From the NCBI GenBank assembly GCA_026397695.1, contig JAPLUJ010000646.1:1-27114 (forward strand): a DNA stretch of 27,114 bases, read 5' to 3'. The notes below the pieces were generated by a model, which saw nothing but the letters and a program-made list of their open reading frames with translations, was not told the DNA's origin and made no database searches. Numbering within the stretch: position 1 is the first letter of the stretch; every line of letters starts with the position of its first letter. Both the position numbers and the translations under genes were made by a program. Shown in pieces: positions 17,141 through 25,117 of the stretch. Source of the stretch: Verrucomicrobiota bacterium (GTDB lineage: Bacteria; Verrucomicrobiota; Verrucomicrobiia; Verrucomicrobiales; Akkermansiaceae).

Positions 17141-18234
17141 GGGAGGGTGAAAGTGGCTTCAATGGCGGTGCAAATCCGATCCGCAGCATCGGGGATGGCG
17201 AGGGCGCGGGCGGCTCGTGCCATCCGCTTGTAAGTGGGCAAGTCATTCAGGATCGCCATCGCCAAAGCGGCGAGTTTTGCCGCATCCAGATCACGTTCCT
17301 GGACGAGCTGGGCGGCTCCCGCCGCCGTGAACACCTCGGCATTGCGCGTCTGGTGATCGTCTGCAGCATACGGATACGGGATCAGGATCGAAGGATGGCC
17401 GGAAATGGCGATCTCCGTTAGACTGGAGGCGCCGGCACGCGCGATCACCAGATCCGCGAGCGCATAGGCCGATGGCATTTGATCGCAGAAACCCAGCAGT
17501 TTGTGGCCTGCAAGACCCCGGGTGATTTCTAACACCCGCGCGAAATCGAGGGCTCCGGCGATGTGCAACACCTGGGTTTCGGGCGGTAATTTTCCGCTGG
17601 CCTCGGCGCAGAGTTCGTTCAAGCGGCGTGCGCCCTGGCTGCCACCGGTGACGAGAATCGTGGTTTTCCCGGGATCCAGCCCGAAGCGGGCGGCGGCCTC
17701 CTCGCGTGATGGCAGGTCGATGATTTCCGGGCGCACCGGCGTGCCTGTTAGAATCGTTGCGCAATGCGGGAAAAACGCCGCCGCCGCTTCAAACCCAAGG
17801 AATATCCGGGTGCAAAACCGGCGGGTCATCATGTTGGCGCGGCCCGGGCGGGCGTTCGAATCGTGGATGAAGGTTGGCAGGCCGAGTTGGTGGCCGGCGT
17901 AAACCGGCGGCAGCGAGGTGAAACCACCCATGCCGAGCACGGCATCGGCTCCGAATTCGCGGAGCAGCGTTTTGCAGCGGCCGATAGAACCCCAGGTTTT
18001 CCACAAAAACGGCAACATGCGCGGCGAAAATGTCGGGGGCTTCGCCACCGCTGGCATCGTTTCAAAATCCAGCTGCGGGTATTGCGCCGCCGCCACGGCA
18101 TCGACGTTTTTTTCCGAAATCAACAACCTCACCTGATGCCCGCGAGACCGCAGCGCTTCCGCCACGGCAATGCCGGGAAACAAGTGGCCACCAGTGCCGC
18201 CACAGGCAATCAGGATTTTCAAGGATTTGGACAC
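17137..18234 (-). CDS. murG: UDP-GlcNAc:undecaprenyl-PP-MurNAc-pentapeptide transferase MurG
   Basis: MurG adds GlcNAc to lipid I at the inner face of the membrane, forming lipid II. The 365-residue form starts at GTG 18232-18234 and reads SKSLKILIACGGTGGHLFPG, which carries the family's N-terminal glycine-rich loop. Further motifs are GMGGFTSLPPVYA, HDSNARPGRANM, VTGGSQGARRLN, and the UDP-GlcNAc site IARAGASSLTEI followed by PYPYAADDHQ. The frame is open to 18276, but the longer start adds residues with no family likeness. It is the first gene of the dcw run in this window and is divergent from the DUF374 gene. FtsW, which often precedes murG, is absent here. Confidence 0.95.
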   Translation of the reverse strand: MSKSLKILIACGGTGGHLFPGIAVAEALRSRGHQVRLLISEKNVDAVAAAQYPQLDFETMPAVAKPPTFSPRMLPFLWKTWGSIGRCKTLLREFGADAVLGMGGFTSLPPVYAGHQLGLPTFIHDSNARPGRANMMTRRFCTRIFLGFEAAAAFFPHCATILTGTPVRPEIIDLPSREEAAARFGLDPGKTTILVTGGSQGARRLNELCAEASGKLPPETQVLHIAGALDFARVLEITRGLAGHKLLGFCDQMPSAYALADLVIARAGASSLTEIAISGHPSILIPYPYAADDHQTRNAEVFTAAGAAQLVQERDLDAAKLAALAMAILNDLPTYKRMARAARALAIPDAADRICTAIEATFTLP

Positions 18235-18558
18235 GGGAACGCAAAAGGAACCGCCTGCTAGAGAGCGGCACCACAAGCATCCGCTCCTCTCGGGCGGGAT
18301 TTAAACATATCTTGACTATCCGGCAATCCTCAAAATCTTCCGGCAGAACATTTCCGCAAAAAAAAATCTGCACCACCGTCCACAACCGCCGCCGCGCGCC
18401 GCATGCCTCGCATCTGTCACGAACGTCCCATGGACACTTCTCCGGCAAGTCGATTCGGATCCGTCGCGGAGCAATGATGGTCGCAGCCAAATCGCCTCTC
18501 CTTGACGAAAACCCATCCCTTGGCGACACTCGCCAACCTTCTTCCCGCCCCCGCTTCC
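18235..18558. other. Divergent intergenic region murG / DUF374 gene
   Basis: These 324 bp separate two divergent genes and hold no credible gene. The only candidate signals are a minus-strand TTGAGG (18328-18333) and TATGTT (18304-18309) separated by 18 nt, which could serve murG, and an A9-A10 run near 18358-18367. No heptamer array or hairpin of the types seen elsewhere was found. Confidence 0.6.
18304..18333 (-). promoter_or_regulatory. Possible sigma70-type promoter upstream of murG
   Basis: On the minus strand TTGAGG and TATGTT are spaced by 18 nt, about 70 nt upstream of the murG GTG start. Both hexamers deviate from consensus. It is the best match I saw in this gap, but such matches arise by chance. 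Confidence 0.22.
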
Positions 18559-19230
18559 ATGAGCACCCGCAAGCGTCACGAAATCCGCGGAAACCGCCAG
18601 AGCGCCCTGCTGGGCACCCTGGCCGGTTGGTCAATGAAGCTGTTGGTTGCCACCCTGCGCCTCGATGTGCGCGACCTGTGCGGCATCGGCTCGCCCGAGG
18701 CCGCCGTCCCGCCGGCCATCTACATCCTTTGGCACAACCGGTTTTTCACCGTGCCCGCCGCATGGAACAAAATCTGCCGCACGCACCGCCGCGGCGTCGC
18801 GCTCACCAGCGCCAGCCGCGACGGCGATATGGTCGCCCGCGCCATGGCGGTCTTCGGCCTCGGTGCTGTTAGGGGGTCCTCCTCGCGCCGCTCGGTGGCC
18901 GCCCTGGTCGGCCTCAAGCGCGCCTTGCAGGATGGATGCGATGTGTGCCTCACGCCCGACGGCCCGCGCGGCCCGCGTTACCAAATCCAGCCCGGCGTCA
19001 TCAAACTGGCCGAATCCACCGGGGCGCCGATCATTCCCGTGCATGTGCGCTTTGCCGCCGCCTGGAGACTGCAAACCTGGGACCGTTTTGTGATTCCCAA
19101 ACCCTTCAGCCGGGTGTGCGTGACCTTTGCCGAAGCCATCACCCTGCCCTGCGGCATGGACGCAACCGCCTTCGAAAACGCCCGGCTCTCCATCGAATCC
19201 CTGCTCGTCAACGGCACCGACGACGCCTGA
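18559..19230 (+). CDS. DUF374 lysophospholipid acyltransferase-like protein
   Basis: The 223-residue form starts at ATG 18559; the frame is open to a TTG at 18502. It matches the DUF374 family, related to LPLAT/LpxL-type acyltransferases. A membrane-proximal N-terminal helix precedes AIYILWHNRF, whose H-N-R-F replaces the HX4D block of classic LPLATs. TSASRDGDMVARAM, GAVRGSSSRRSVAAL, CLTPDGPRGPRYQIQPGVIKLA and GAPIIPVHV complete the DUF374 pattern. A role in adding a fatty acyl group to lipid A or a similar outer-membrane lipid is usually proposed. The substrate is unknown here. It contains a GTT-AGG Val-Arg pair that forms the GTTAG motif at 18868. Confidence 0.85.
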   Translation: MSTRKRHEIRGNRQSALLGTLAGWSMKLLVATLRLDVRDLCGIGSPEAAVPPAIYILWHNRFFTVPAAWNKICRTHRRGVALTSASRDGDMVARAMAVFGLGAVRGSSSRRSVAALVGLKRALQDGCDVCLTPDGPRGPRYQIQPGVIKLAESTGAPIIPVHVRFAAAWRLQTWDRFVIPKPFSRVCVTFAEAITLPCGMDATAFENARLSIESLLVNGTDDA

Positions 19231-19282
19231 TGCCATCAAACTTCAGCACCCGCTCCCCGCGTTCTGCGGATCAAGTCAAACA

Positions 19283-19296
19283 ATATATATATATAT
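19283..19296. repeat. AT dinucleotide tract upstream of the hox operon
   Basis: An alternating A-T run of about 14 nt, followed by TTTATTTT, sits in the otherwise GC-rich 190-bp gap before hoxE. It may melt easily and act in a promoter, but no paired -35/-10 elements were recognised. Confidence 0.6.
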
Positions 19297-19420
19297 TTAT
19301 TTTCCGCGGTTCACCCCTCCCGGTTTGCGTGGCCGCGCTGAGGGGGTTTGCGCGGAGTGGAGTAATATATGCATCGATTTCGGCAAGCGATGACTAGACC
19401 GGGTTTCCGTTAGAGAGTAG

Positions 19421-19804
19421 ATATGCATTGAAATTTTTGGTTATCTTGAGGACGACGTGCTGCGTTACGTCGCCTGGCAGCTCAAACTGCCCGCGAGCCG
19501 CGTTTATGGGGTTGCGACGTTTTACCATTTCTTCACCCTCAAGCCGCAGGGGGCTCATACCTGCGTGGTTTGTACCGGCACCGCCTGTTATGTGAAGGGT
19601 GCCAACCGGATCCTCGCCGCCGTTGAGGAGCACGCCCACGTCAAGGCCGGCGGCACGACCGCCGACAACCAGCTCTCATTGCTTACCGCGCGCTGCATCG
19701 GTGCGTGCGGCATCGCGCCCGCCGTGGTTTACGACAACACGGTTACGCCGCGCCAGACCCCCGAGTCCACCTTGGAACAAATTAGAAAGTGGGTGACACC
19801 ATGA
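19421..19804 (+). CDS. hoxE: NAD-reducing hydrogenase diaphorase subunit HoxE, N-terminally truncated
   Basis: HoxE is the NuoE-like [2Fe-2S] subunit that links the HoxFU diaphorase to electron carriers. The family likeness begins at about 19427 ([19 protein letters not shown]) and continues through [15 protein letters not shown]. The cluster ligands follow in [10 protein letters not shown] and [10 protein letters not shown]. An in-frame TAG at 19418 closes the frame upstream, leaving about 125 codons, whereas family members usually have 155-170. Roughly 40 N-terminal residues are missing, and no ATG exists upstream in frame; GTG 19457 is the first conventional start. Either the operon's 5' end was rearranged or sequence is missing here. 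The stop overlaps the hoxF ATG by 4 nt. Confidence 0.82.
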   Translation: MCIEIFGYLEDDVLRYVAWQLKLPASRVYGVATFYHFFTLKPQGAHTCVVCTGTACYVKGANRILAAVEEHAHVKAGGTTADNQLSLLTARCIGACGIAPAVVYDNTVTPRQTPESTLEQIRKWVTP

Positions 19805-21438
19805 CACTCTTGGAACTGCAGCAAATCAAGGAAAGCGAACTCGCGGCACGCAAGAAAATCGTCCTGCGCTGTTGCATGGCGGCCGGGTGCATGTCGTTGG
19901 ATTCCAAGGGGGTCAAGGAGCGCTTGGAAAAGGCCGTTGACGAGGCCGGTCTCCAGGACGAAGTCGAAGTGGTGGGCGTCGGTTGCATGAAACTCTGTTG
20001 CGTCGGACCGCTGGTGCAGGCCGATCCGGACAGTCCGCTCTACACCAACGTCACCGCCGACAACGCCCCGGCCATCATCGCCGCGCTCAAGGGTGGCAAG
20101 GCCAAACTCGAACAGGCGGACCCGCAGGCGCCGTTCTTCACCCAGCAGAAATCAATTGTGCTCGCCAACAGCGGCCGCATCGACCCCGAGCGCATCGAGT
20201 CCTACATCGCCGTCGATGGCTATGCGGCGCTGCTCCATGCTCTAACCGAACACACTCCCAAAGATGTGATCGAGGTCATCGTCAACAGCGGCTTGCGCGG
20301 ACGGGGCGGCGCGGGTTTCCCAACCGGCCTCAAATGGAGCACCGTCGCAAAATCTCCCGGTGCCAAGAAATACATCATTTGCAACGCGGACGAAGGAGAC
20401 CCCGGTGCGTTCATGGATCGCAGCGTCCTCGAAAGCGACCCGCACTGCATCCTCGAGGGCATGGCCATCGCCGCCTATGCGGTCGGTGCCGACCAAGGCT
20501 TCATTTATGCCCGTGCCGAGTATCCGCTCGCCATCAGCCGCTTGCAAAACGCGATCAAGCAAGCCAAGCGCCTCGGCATCCTTGGCAGCGGCATTTTCGA
20601 TTCACCCTTCAACTTCAATATCGACCTGCGCATCGGTGCCGGTGCCTTCGTTTGCGGTGAGGAAACCGCGCTCATGGCGTCTGTCGAGGGCAAGCGTGGC
20701 ACGCCGCACCCGCGGCCGCCGTTCCCTGCCGAAAAAGGACTGTGGGATTGCCCGACCCTGATCAACAACGTCGAAACCATCGCCAACATCGCTCCCATTT
20801 ACCGCAACGGCGCGGAATGGTTCGCCGGCATCGGCACGGAAAAGAGCAAGGGCACGAAAGTTTTTGCGCTCGCGGGCAACATCAAGAACACCGGCCTCAT
20901 CGAAGTGCCGATGGGCACGCCCCTCCGCATGATCGTCGAAGAAATGGGCGGCGGCGCTCCTGGCGGCAAAAAGATCAAAGCCGTGCAGACCGGCGGCCCG
21001 TCCGGCGGCTGCATCCCCGCGCAACACCTCGACACCCCGGTGGACTACGAATCCCTCACCATCCTCGGCTCCATCATGGGCTCGGGCGGAATGATCGTCA
21101 TGGACGACTCCACCCAGATGGTCGATGTCGCCCGCTTCTTCATGGAGTTCTGCATGGACGAGTCGTGCGGCAAGTGCATCCCGTGCCGCGCCGGCACCGT
21201 GCAAATGCACCATTTGCTGGAAAAAATCCTCGCCCGCAAGGCCACCCCGCGCGACCTCGCCAAACTCGAGGAACTCTGCGACATGGTGAAAAACACCAGC
21301 CTCTGCGGCCTCGGTCAGACCGCACCCAACCCCGTCGTCAGCACGCTCCGGTTCTTCCGCAACGAATACGAAGAACTCCTCATACCCGAAACGAACTGCC
21401 CACACCCTGCAACCCCAACCGCCGCGACGGCAATCTAA
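19801..21438 (+). CDS. hoxF: NAD-reducing hydrogenase diaphorase subunit HoxF (NuoF-like)
   Basis: This 545-residue flavoprotein carries NADH and FMN sites and passes electrons between NAD(H) and the hydrogenase. The N-terminal thioredoxin-like [2Fe-2S] domain has Cys25, Cys30, Cys62 and Cys66. Next come the FMN/NADH loops [16 protein letters not shown] and [14 protein letters not shown]. The C-terminal [4Fe-4S] site is [13 protein letters not shown] with the later Cys in [13 protein letters not shown]. The start is ATG 19801, overlapping the hoxE stop (ATGA). A GTG 12 nt upstream is possible but less likely. The short, Thr/Ala/Pro-rich tail after NEYEELL is atypical but harmless. hoxU follows after 12 nt. 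Confidence 0.96.
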   Translation: MTLLELQQIKESELAARKKIVLRCCMAAGCMSLDSKGVKERLEKAVDEAGLQDEVEVVGVGCMKLCCVGPLVQADPDSPLYTNVTADNAPAIIAALKGGKAKLEQADPQAPFFTQQKSIVLANSGRIDPERIESYIAVDGYAALLHALTEHTPKDVIEVIVNSGLRGRGGAGFPTGLKWSTVAKSPGAKKYIICNADEGDPGAFMDRSVLESDPHCILEGMAIAAYAVGADQGFIYARAEYPLAISRLQNAIKQAKRLGILGSGIFDSPFNFNIDLRIGAGAFVCGEETALMASVEGKRGTPHPRPPFPAEKGLWDCPTLINNVETIANIAPIYRNGAEWFAGIGTEKSKGTKVFALAGNIKNTGLIEVPMGTPLRMIVEEMGGGAPGGKKIKAVQTGGPSGGCIPAQHLDTPVDYESLTILGSIMGSGGMIVMDDSTQMVDVARFFMEFCMDESCGKCIPCRAGTVQMHHLLEKILARKATPRDLAKLEELCDMVKNTSLCGLGQTAPNPVVSTLRFFRNEYEELLIPETNCPHPATPTAATAI

Positions 21439-21450
21439 CTCACTATTCCC

Positions 21451-22167
21451 ATGGCTGTCAAAACCCTTACCATCGACGGTAAAACCATCAGCGCCGAGGA
21501 AAGCACGACGATCCTTCAGGCCGCCGAGGAAGCCGGCGTGACCATCCCCACGCGCTGCCACCTAGAAGGAATATACGACGTCGGGGCCTGCCGCCTGTGT
21601 CTCGTCGAAATCGTCGGCTACACTAAACTCATGTCGGCCTGTACCACGCGGGTTCGCGATGGCATGGAGGTCACGACTAACAGCGAGCGCCTGCGCAATT
21701 ACCGCCGCATGACGCTCGAACTCCTGTTTGCGGAACGCAATCACATCTGCGCCGTCTGCGTGGCCAACGGCCACTGCGAACTCCAGGCGCTCGCCTATCA
21801 ACAGGGCATGGATCATGTGCGTTACGACTATTGTTATCCCAAGTGGGAGGTCGATGCCAGTCACCGCCTGTTCGGCATGGACCATAACCGCTGCATCCTC
21901 TGCACCCGCTGCGTGCGCGCCTGCTGGCACATCGAGGGCGCCGGCACCAAAAATGTCTCCGGCCGCGGCAACCAATCCAGAATCATCACCGATCTCAACG
22001 ATGCCTGGGGCGTCTCCAAAACCTGCACCAGTTGCGGCAAGTGCGTCATGGCCTGCCCCACCGGCGCGCTTTTCCATCAGGGGTCAACTGCCGCCGAAAT
22101 GCAGCGCGACCGCACCAAACTCGAATTCATCGTCAACGCACGGGAGAAAAAACAATGGAGCGTATAA
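21451..22167 (+). CDS. hoxU: NAD-reducing hydrogenase diaphorase subunit HoxU
   Basis: This 238-residue iron-sulfur protein is the wire between HoxF and HoxY and resembles the N-terminal part of NuoG. The plant-type [2Fe-2S] ligands are Cys36, Cys47, Cys50 and Cys64. The His-Cys3 [4Fe-4S] site lies in NHICAVCVANGHC. Two further ferredoxin-like [4Fe-4S] motifs are CILCTRCVRAC and CTSCGKCVMACP. All expected ligands are present. The 3' end overlaps the hoxY start by 13 nt, a sign of translational coupling. Confidence 0.96.
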   Translation: MAVKTLTIDGKTISAEESTTILQAAEEAGVTIPTRCHLEGIYDVGACRLCLVEIVGYTKLMSACTTRVRDGMEVTTNSERLRNYRRMTLELLFAERNHICAVCVANGHCELQALAYQQGMDHVRYDYCYPKWEVDASHRLFGMDHNRCILCTRCVRACWHIEGAGTKNVSGRGNQSRIITDLNDAWGVSKTCTSCGKCVMACPTGALFHQGSTAAEMQRDRTKLEFIVNAREKKQWSV

Positions 22168-22703
22168 AAATTGCCACCGTTTGGCTGGGCGGCTGTTCCG
22201 GCTGTCACATGTCATTTCTCGACCTCGACGAATTCCTCATCGAACTCGCCGACTTGGTCGATATCGTTTACAGCCCGGTCGTGGACTGCAAAGAATATCC
22301 CGAGGGGGTCGCCGTGTGCCTGATAGAAGGTGCCGTCTGTAACGAGGACAACCTCGAACTCCTGCACAAAATCCGCGCCCGCACCCAAGTGCTCATCTCG
22401 TTCGGCGATTGCGCCATCACCGCCAACGTCCCGGCCATGCGCAACCCGTTAGGGCCTGACAACGTGGCGGACGTGCTCCAGTGCGCCTACATCGACCACG
22501 CGCAGGACAACCCGCGCGTGCCCGTGTCCGCCGGCATCGTGCCCACCCTGCTCACCCGCGTCATGCCCGTGCACGAGGCCGTGGTGGTCGAGTATTACCT
22601 GCCCGGTTGCCCGCCTTCCGCCGCTCACATCAAATCCCTGCTCACCCAATTGCTCAGCGGCAGCTCGCCGCATCTCGAAGGTCAGCAAATCAAATTCGGC
22701 TAG
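22155..22703 (+). CDS. hoxY: [NiFe] hydrogenase small subunit HoxY
   Basis: At 182 residues this is the short, soluble type of small subunit found in group 3d bidirectional hydrogenases, with only the proximal [4Fe-4S] cluster. Ligands are Cys14 and Cys17 (GGCSGCH), Cys86 (FGDCAI) and Cys152 (LPGCPPS). No Tat signal is present, consistent with a cytoplasmic enzyme. The ATG at 22155 lies inside the end of hoxU, with GGAG about 9 nt upstream. An 84-nt gap without repeats precedes hoxH. Confidence 0.95.
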   Translation: MERIKIATVWLGGCSGCHMSFLDLDEFLIELADLVDIVYSPVVDCKEYPEGVAVCLIEGAVCNEDNLELLHKIRARTQVLISFGDCAITANVPAMRNPLGPDNVADVLQCAYIDHAQDNPRVPVSAGIVPTLLTRVMPVHEAVVVEYYLPGCPPSAAHIKSLLTQLLSGSSPHLEGQQIKFG

Positions 22704-22787
22704 AACCCTGCCGTAATTTATTTCATCACCACCGCTTCCGTCCCTCTTCATCGTCCTCTTCGTTTAAAATTCAGTGCTTCAAAAGCC

Positions 22788-24205
22788 ATGTCCAAGCGCA
22801 TCGTCATCGACCCTGTCACCCGCATCGAAGGTCACGCCAAAATCAGCCTCTTCGTTGACGACGCCGGTAATGTCTCCGACGCCGAATTCCACGTCGTCGA
22901 GTTCCGTGGCTTCGAAAAATTCTGCGAAGGCCGACCATACTCGGAAATGCCCGGCATCACCCAGCGCATCTGCGGCATCTGCCCGATAAGCCACATGCTC
23001 GCATCCGCCAAAGCCGGCGACGCGATCATGGCCGTGAGCATCCCGCCCGCCGCCGACAAGTTGCGCCGCCTCATCAACCTCGTCCAGCTCGTCCAAAGCC
23101 ATGCGTTGAGCTTCTTCCATCTGAGCGCGCCGGATTTTCTGTTAGGCTGGGAATCACCCGCCGCACAACGCAATGTTTTCGGGTTGATCGCCAACAACAC
23201 CGACCTCGCCCGCGCCGGCATCCGCCTGCGCCAGTTCGGCCAGGAAATCATCGAAGTGCTCGGCAGCAAGAAAATCCACCCGGCGTGGGCGGTGCCCGGC
23301 GGTGTGCGCAGCCCGCTGACCCGGGAAGGCGCGGCAAAAATCGCCGCGTGGTTGCCCGAGGCTTTCGCCACCACCCGCGTCGCGCTCGACCTGTTCAAGC
23401 AGGTGCTCACCACGCACCAGCGCGAGGTGCAACTCTACGGGAATTTCCCCTCGCTCTTCATGGGCTTGGTCGATCCCGACGGCGGCTGGGAACACCATGG
23501 CGGCAAACTGCGCTTCACTGATAGCAGTGACAGCATCATCGCCGACCAAATCGATCCCAAGGACTATCTAACAGTCATCGGCGAGCAAGTGCAAAACAGC
23601 TCGTATCTCAAGTCGCCCTACTATCTGCCGCTCGGCCCCACCTGTACCGGGTCGGCCCGCTGGCACGCCTCAACGTCTGTTCACACATGGGCGTGCCCCA
23701 AGCCGACGCCGAACTCAAAAACTTCAAGTCCCTCGCCCATGGCGCGGTCACTTCCTCGTTCCTCTATCATTACGCCCGGCTCATCGAAATCCTCGCCTCG
23801 CTCGAAACCATCGAACGCTATCTAACCGACGAGGAGTTGTTCGGCACCTACCTGTGCGCCGATGCCGGTATCAACAGCCTGCGCGGAGTGGGGGCCAGCG
23901 AAGCCCCGCGCGGCACGCTGTTCCACGATTACACGGTGGACCGCAACGGCCTGCTCCAAAAGGTCAATCTCATCGTCGCCACCGGGCAGAACAATCTCGC
24001 GATGAACCGCACCGTCGCCCAGATCGCCCGCCATTTCGCCCGCGGCCCGGAGATCACCGAGCCCATGCTCAACCGCATCGAACACGGCATCCGCTGCTAC
24101 GATCCCTGCCTCAGTTGCTCAACCCATGCCGCCGGCCGCATGGCCCTCAATGTGCGCATGATCGCACCCGATGGCCATGTCCTCCACGAAATGCACCGCG
24201 AGTGA
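22788..24205 (+). CDS. hoxH: [NiFe] hydrogenase large subunit HoxH, reading frame disrupted
   Basis: HoxH holds the NiFe(CN)2CO centre. The first frame (22788 to about 23645) gives DPVTRIEGH and the L1 motif [10 protein letters not shown] with Cys62 and Cys65. It reads on to [13 protein letters not shown]. The second frame resumes at about 23645 with [16 protein letters not shown] and ends with the L2 motif [12 protein letters not shown] plus a C-terminal extension that HoxW would remove. Relatives have about five residues (Y-P-x-G-x) between PLG and YRV; only 8 nt remain here. About 7 nt, or less likely 1 nt, therefore appear lost. All four Ni-binding cysteines are encoded. The gene may be intact in the organism and damaged only in this sequence. 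Confidence 0.92.
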
Positions 24206-24206
24206 G

Positions 24207-24307
24207 ATCACGAGTCACGAGTCACGAGTCATGGGTGAGTATGCATCGCTTATTTCTTCGTCTTCACTCATGACTCGTGACCCATGACCCATGACCAGTG
24301 ACCAGCG
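24207..24307. repeat. Two facing heptanucleotide arrays between hoxH and hoxW
   Basis: Left arm: four units at 24207-24234 (ATCACGA, GTCACGA, GTCACGA, GTCATGG), starting 2 nt after the hoxH stop. Right arm: six units at 24266-24307 (ACTCATG, ACTCGTG, ACCCATG, ACCCATG, ACCAGTG, ACCAGCG). The arms share GTCACGAGTCATG and its reverse complement, so the mRNA could fold into a 13-bp stem with a loop of about 35 nt. ATG 24291 of hoxW lies inside the right arm; ATG 24312 follows it by 4 nt. Confidence 0.93.
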
Positions 24308-24776
24308 CCCCATGCCCCCCCCTTCCCTCCCTGAAGCGGCACTGTTAGTCATCGGTTATGGCAATACCGTCCGCCAGGACGATCAGGCGGGCCCGCTCGT
24401 CGCGGAACGCATCGCAGCCTTGGACCTACCCGGCGTGTGCACGCTGGCCTGCGCCCAGCTCTCGCCGGAGCATGCCGAGGTGGTGGCACTCGCGCAGGCT
24501 GTCGTGTTTGTCGATGCCCAAGCCGGCCCGGACCGGCACATCAATCTGCAACCGGTCCTGCCCGGCGATTCCTCACAGGTGACCACCCATGCGGTCGAGC
24601 CGCAGACCTTGCTCGCACTCGCCCGTGATGTGTTCGGCCAGGCCCCGAAGGCCTGGCTTCTAACGATCCCGGCCGAACTCTTCGGCTTCGGAACCGACCT
24701 CTCACCGCTCACCCAACAGTGCATCGAACAGGCTGTTAGCAAGGTGCTGGAAATGGCACCGCAGCCGAAACCGTAG
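24291..24776 (+). CDS. hoxW: Hydrogenase maturation endopeptidase HoxW (HyaD/HybD family)
   Basis: This peptidase cuts the C-terminal extension of HoxH after nickel insertion. The N-terminal motif VIGYGNTVRQDDQAG fits the family's GN.L..DDG.G signature, with the metal-binding Asp in QDDQ. The second acidic motif is VVFVDAQAG, and the His motif is TTHAVEPQTLL. The length (161 residues, or 154 from ATG 24312) is normal. ATG 24291 is part of a 7-bp repeat unit, so ATG 24312, just behind the array, is as likely to be the true start. The last codons run into CCGTARCTG-type repeats. The position after hoxH supports the assignment. Confidence 0.9.
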   Translation: MTSDQRPMPPPSLPEAALLVIGYGNTVRQDDQAGPLVAERIAALDLPGVCTLACAQLSPEHAEVVALAQAVVFVDAQAGPDRHINLQPVLPGDSSQVTTHAVEPQTLLALARDVFGQAPKAWLLTIPAELFGFGTDLSPLTQQCIEQAVSKVLEMAPQPKP

Positions 24777-25069
24777 CTGACACCGTAGCAGCGCGGCACC
24801 GTAACTGGATCCGTAACTGACACCGTTGCTGGAGCATCCTGCTCCAGACCGTGGACGGAGCGTCCCGCTCCGTGGCGGAGAAAAACCGCGGCGTAGCTGG
24901 AGCCCTAGTCTTTATACACAATTCCGGGGAACGATTCCTCGCTTGGTGTTCAGCGTGGGTTGGTGTTCCATGGTCGCGGAGCGACCCTTGAGGGTACGCA
25001 CCGTCCATCCAGGCGGAAAAGCCGGCAGGCCGAGGTCGTCTCCCGCCCTACCATCCCTCCGGTAGGGCG
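24771..25069. repeat. Cluster of short imperfect and palindromic repeats after hoxW
   Basis: From the end of hoxW a CCGTARCTG-like motif recurs about five times (24774-24835). Two 3-nt-loop palindromes follow: TGGAGCA-TCC-TGCTCCA (24830-24846) and ACGGAGCG-TCC-CGCTCCGT (24855-24873). Later come GGTCGC-GGA-GCGACC (24972-24986) and the 9-bp stem CGCCCTACC/GGTAGGGCG with an 8-nt loop (25044-25069). These fill most of the 341-bp gene-free stretch 24777-25117. No convincing gene was seen there. They may end hox transcription or be REP-like elements. Confidence 0.8.
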
Positions 25070-25117
25070 TGGCGGCCCGCCGCGCCCACTTTGCCTTCTA
25101 CCGCTGGAGGCTTCTCT

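Noticed and set aside
19369..19413. Small frame (MHRFRQAMTRPGFR) as a possible lost HoxE N-terminus
   Set aside because: It is in a different frame from hoxE, only 14 codons long, and has just vague likeness to the family's start.
20602..21561. 319-codon minus-strand frame opposite hoxF
   Set aside because: His/Ala/Gly-rich antisense frame with no domain; HoxF is certain on the plus strand.
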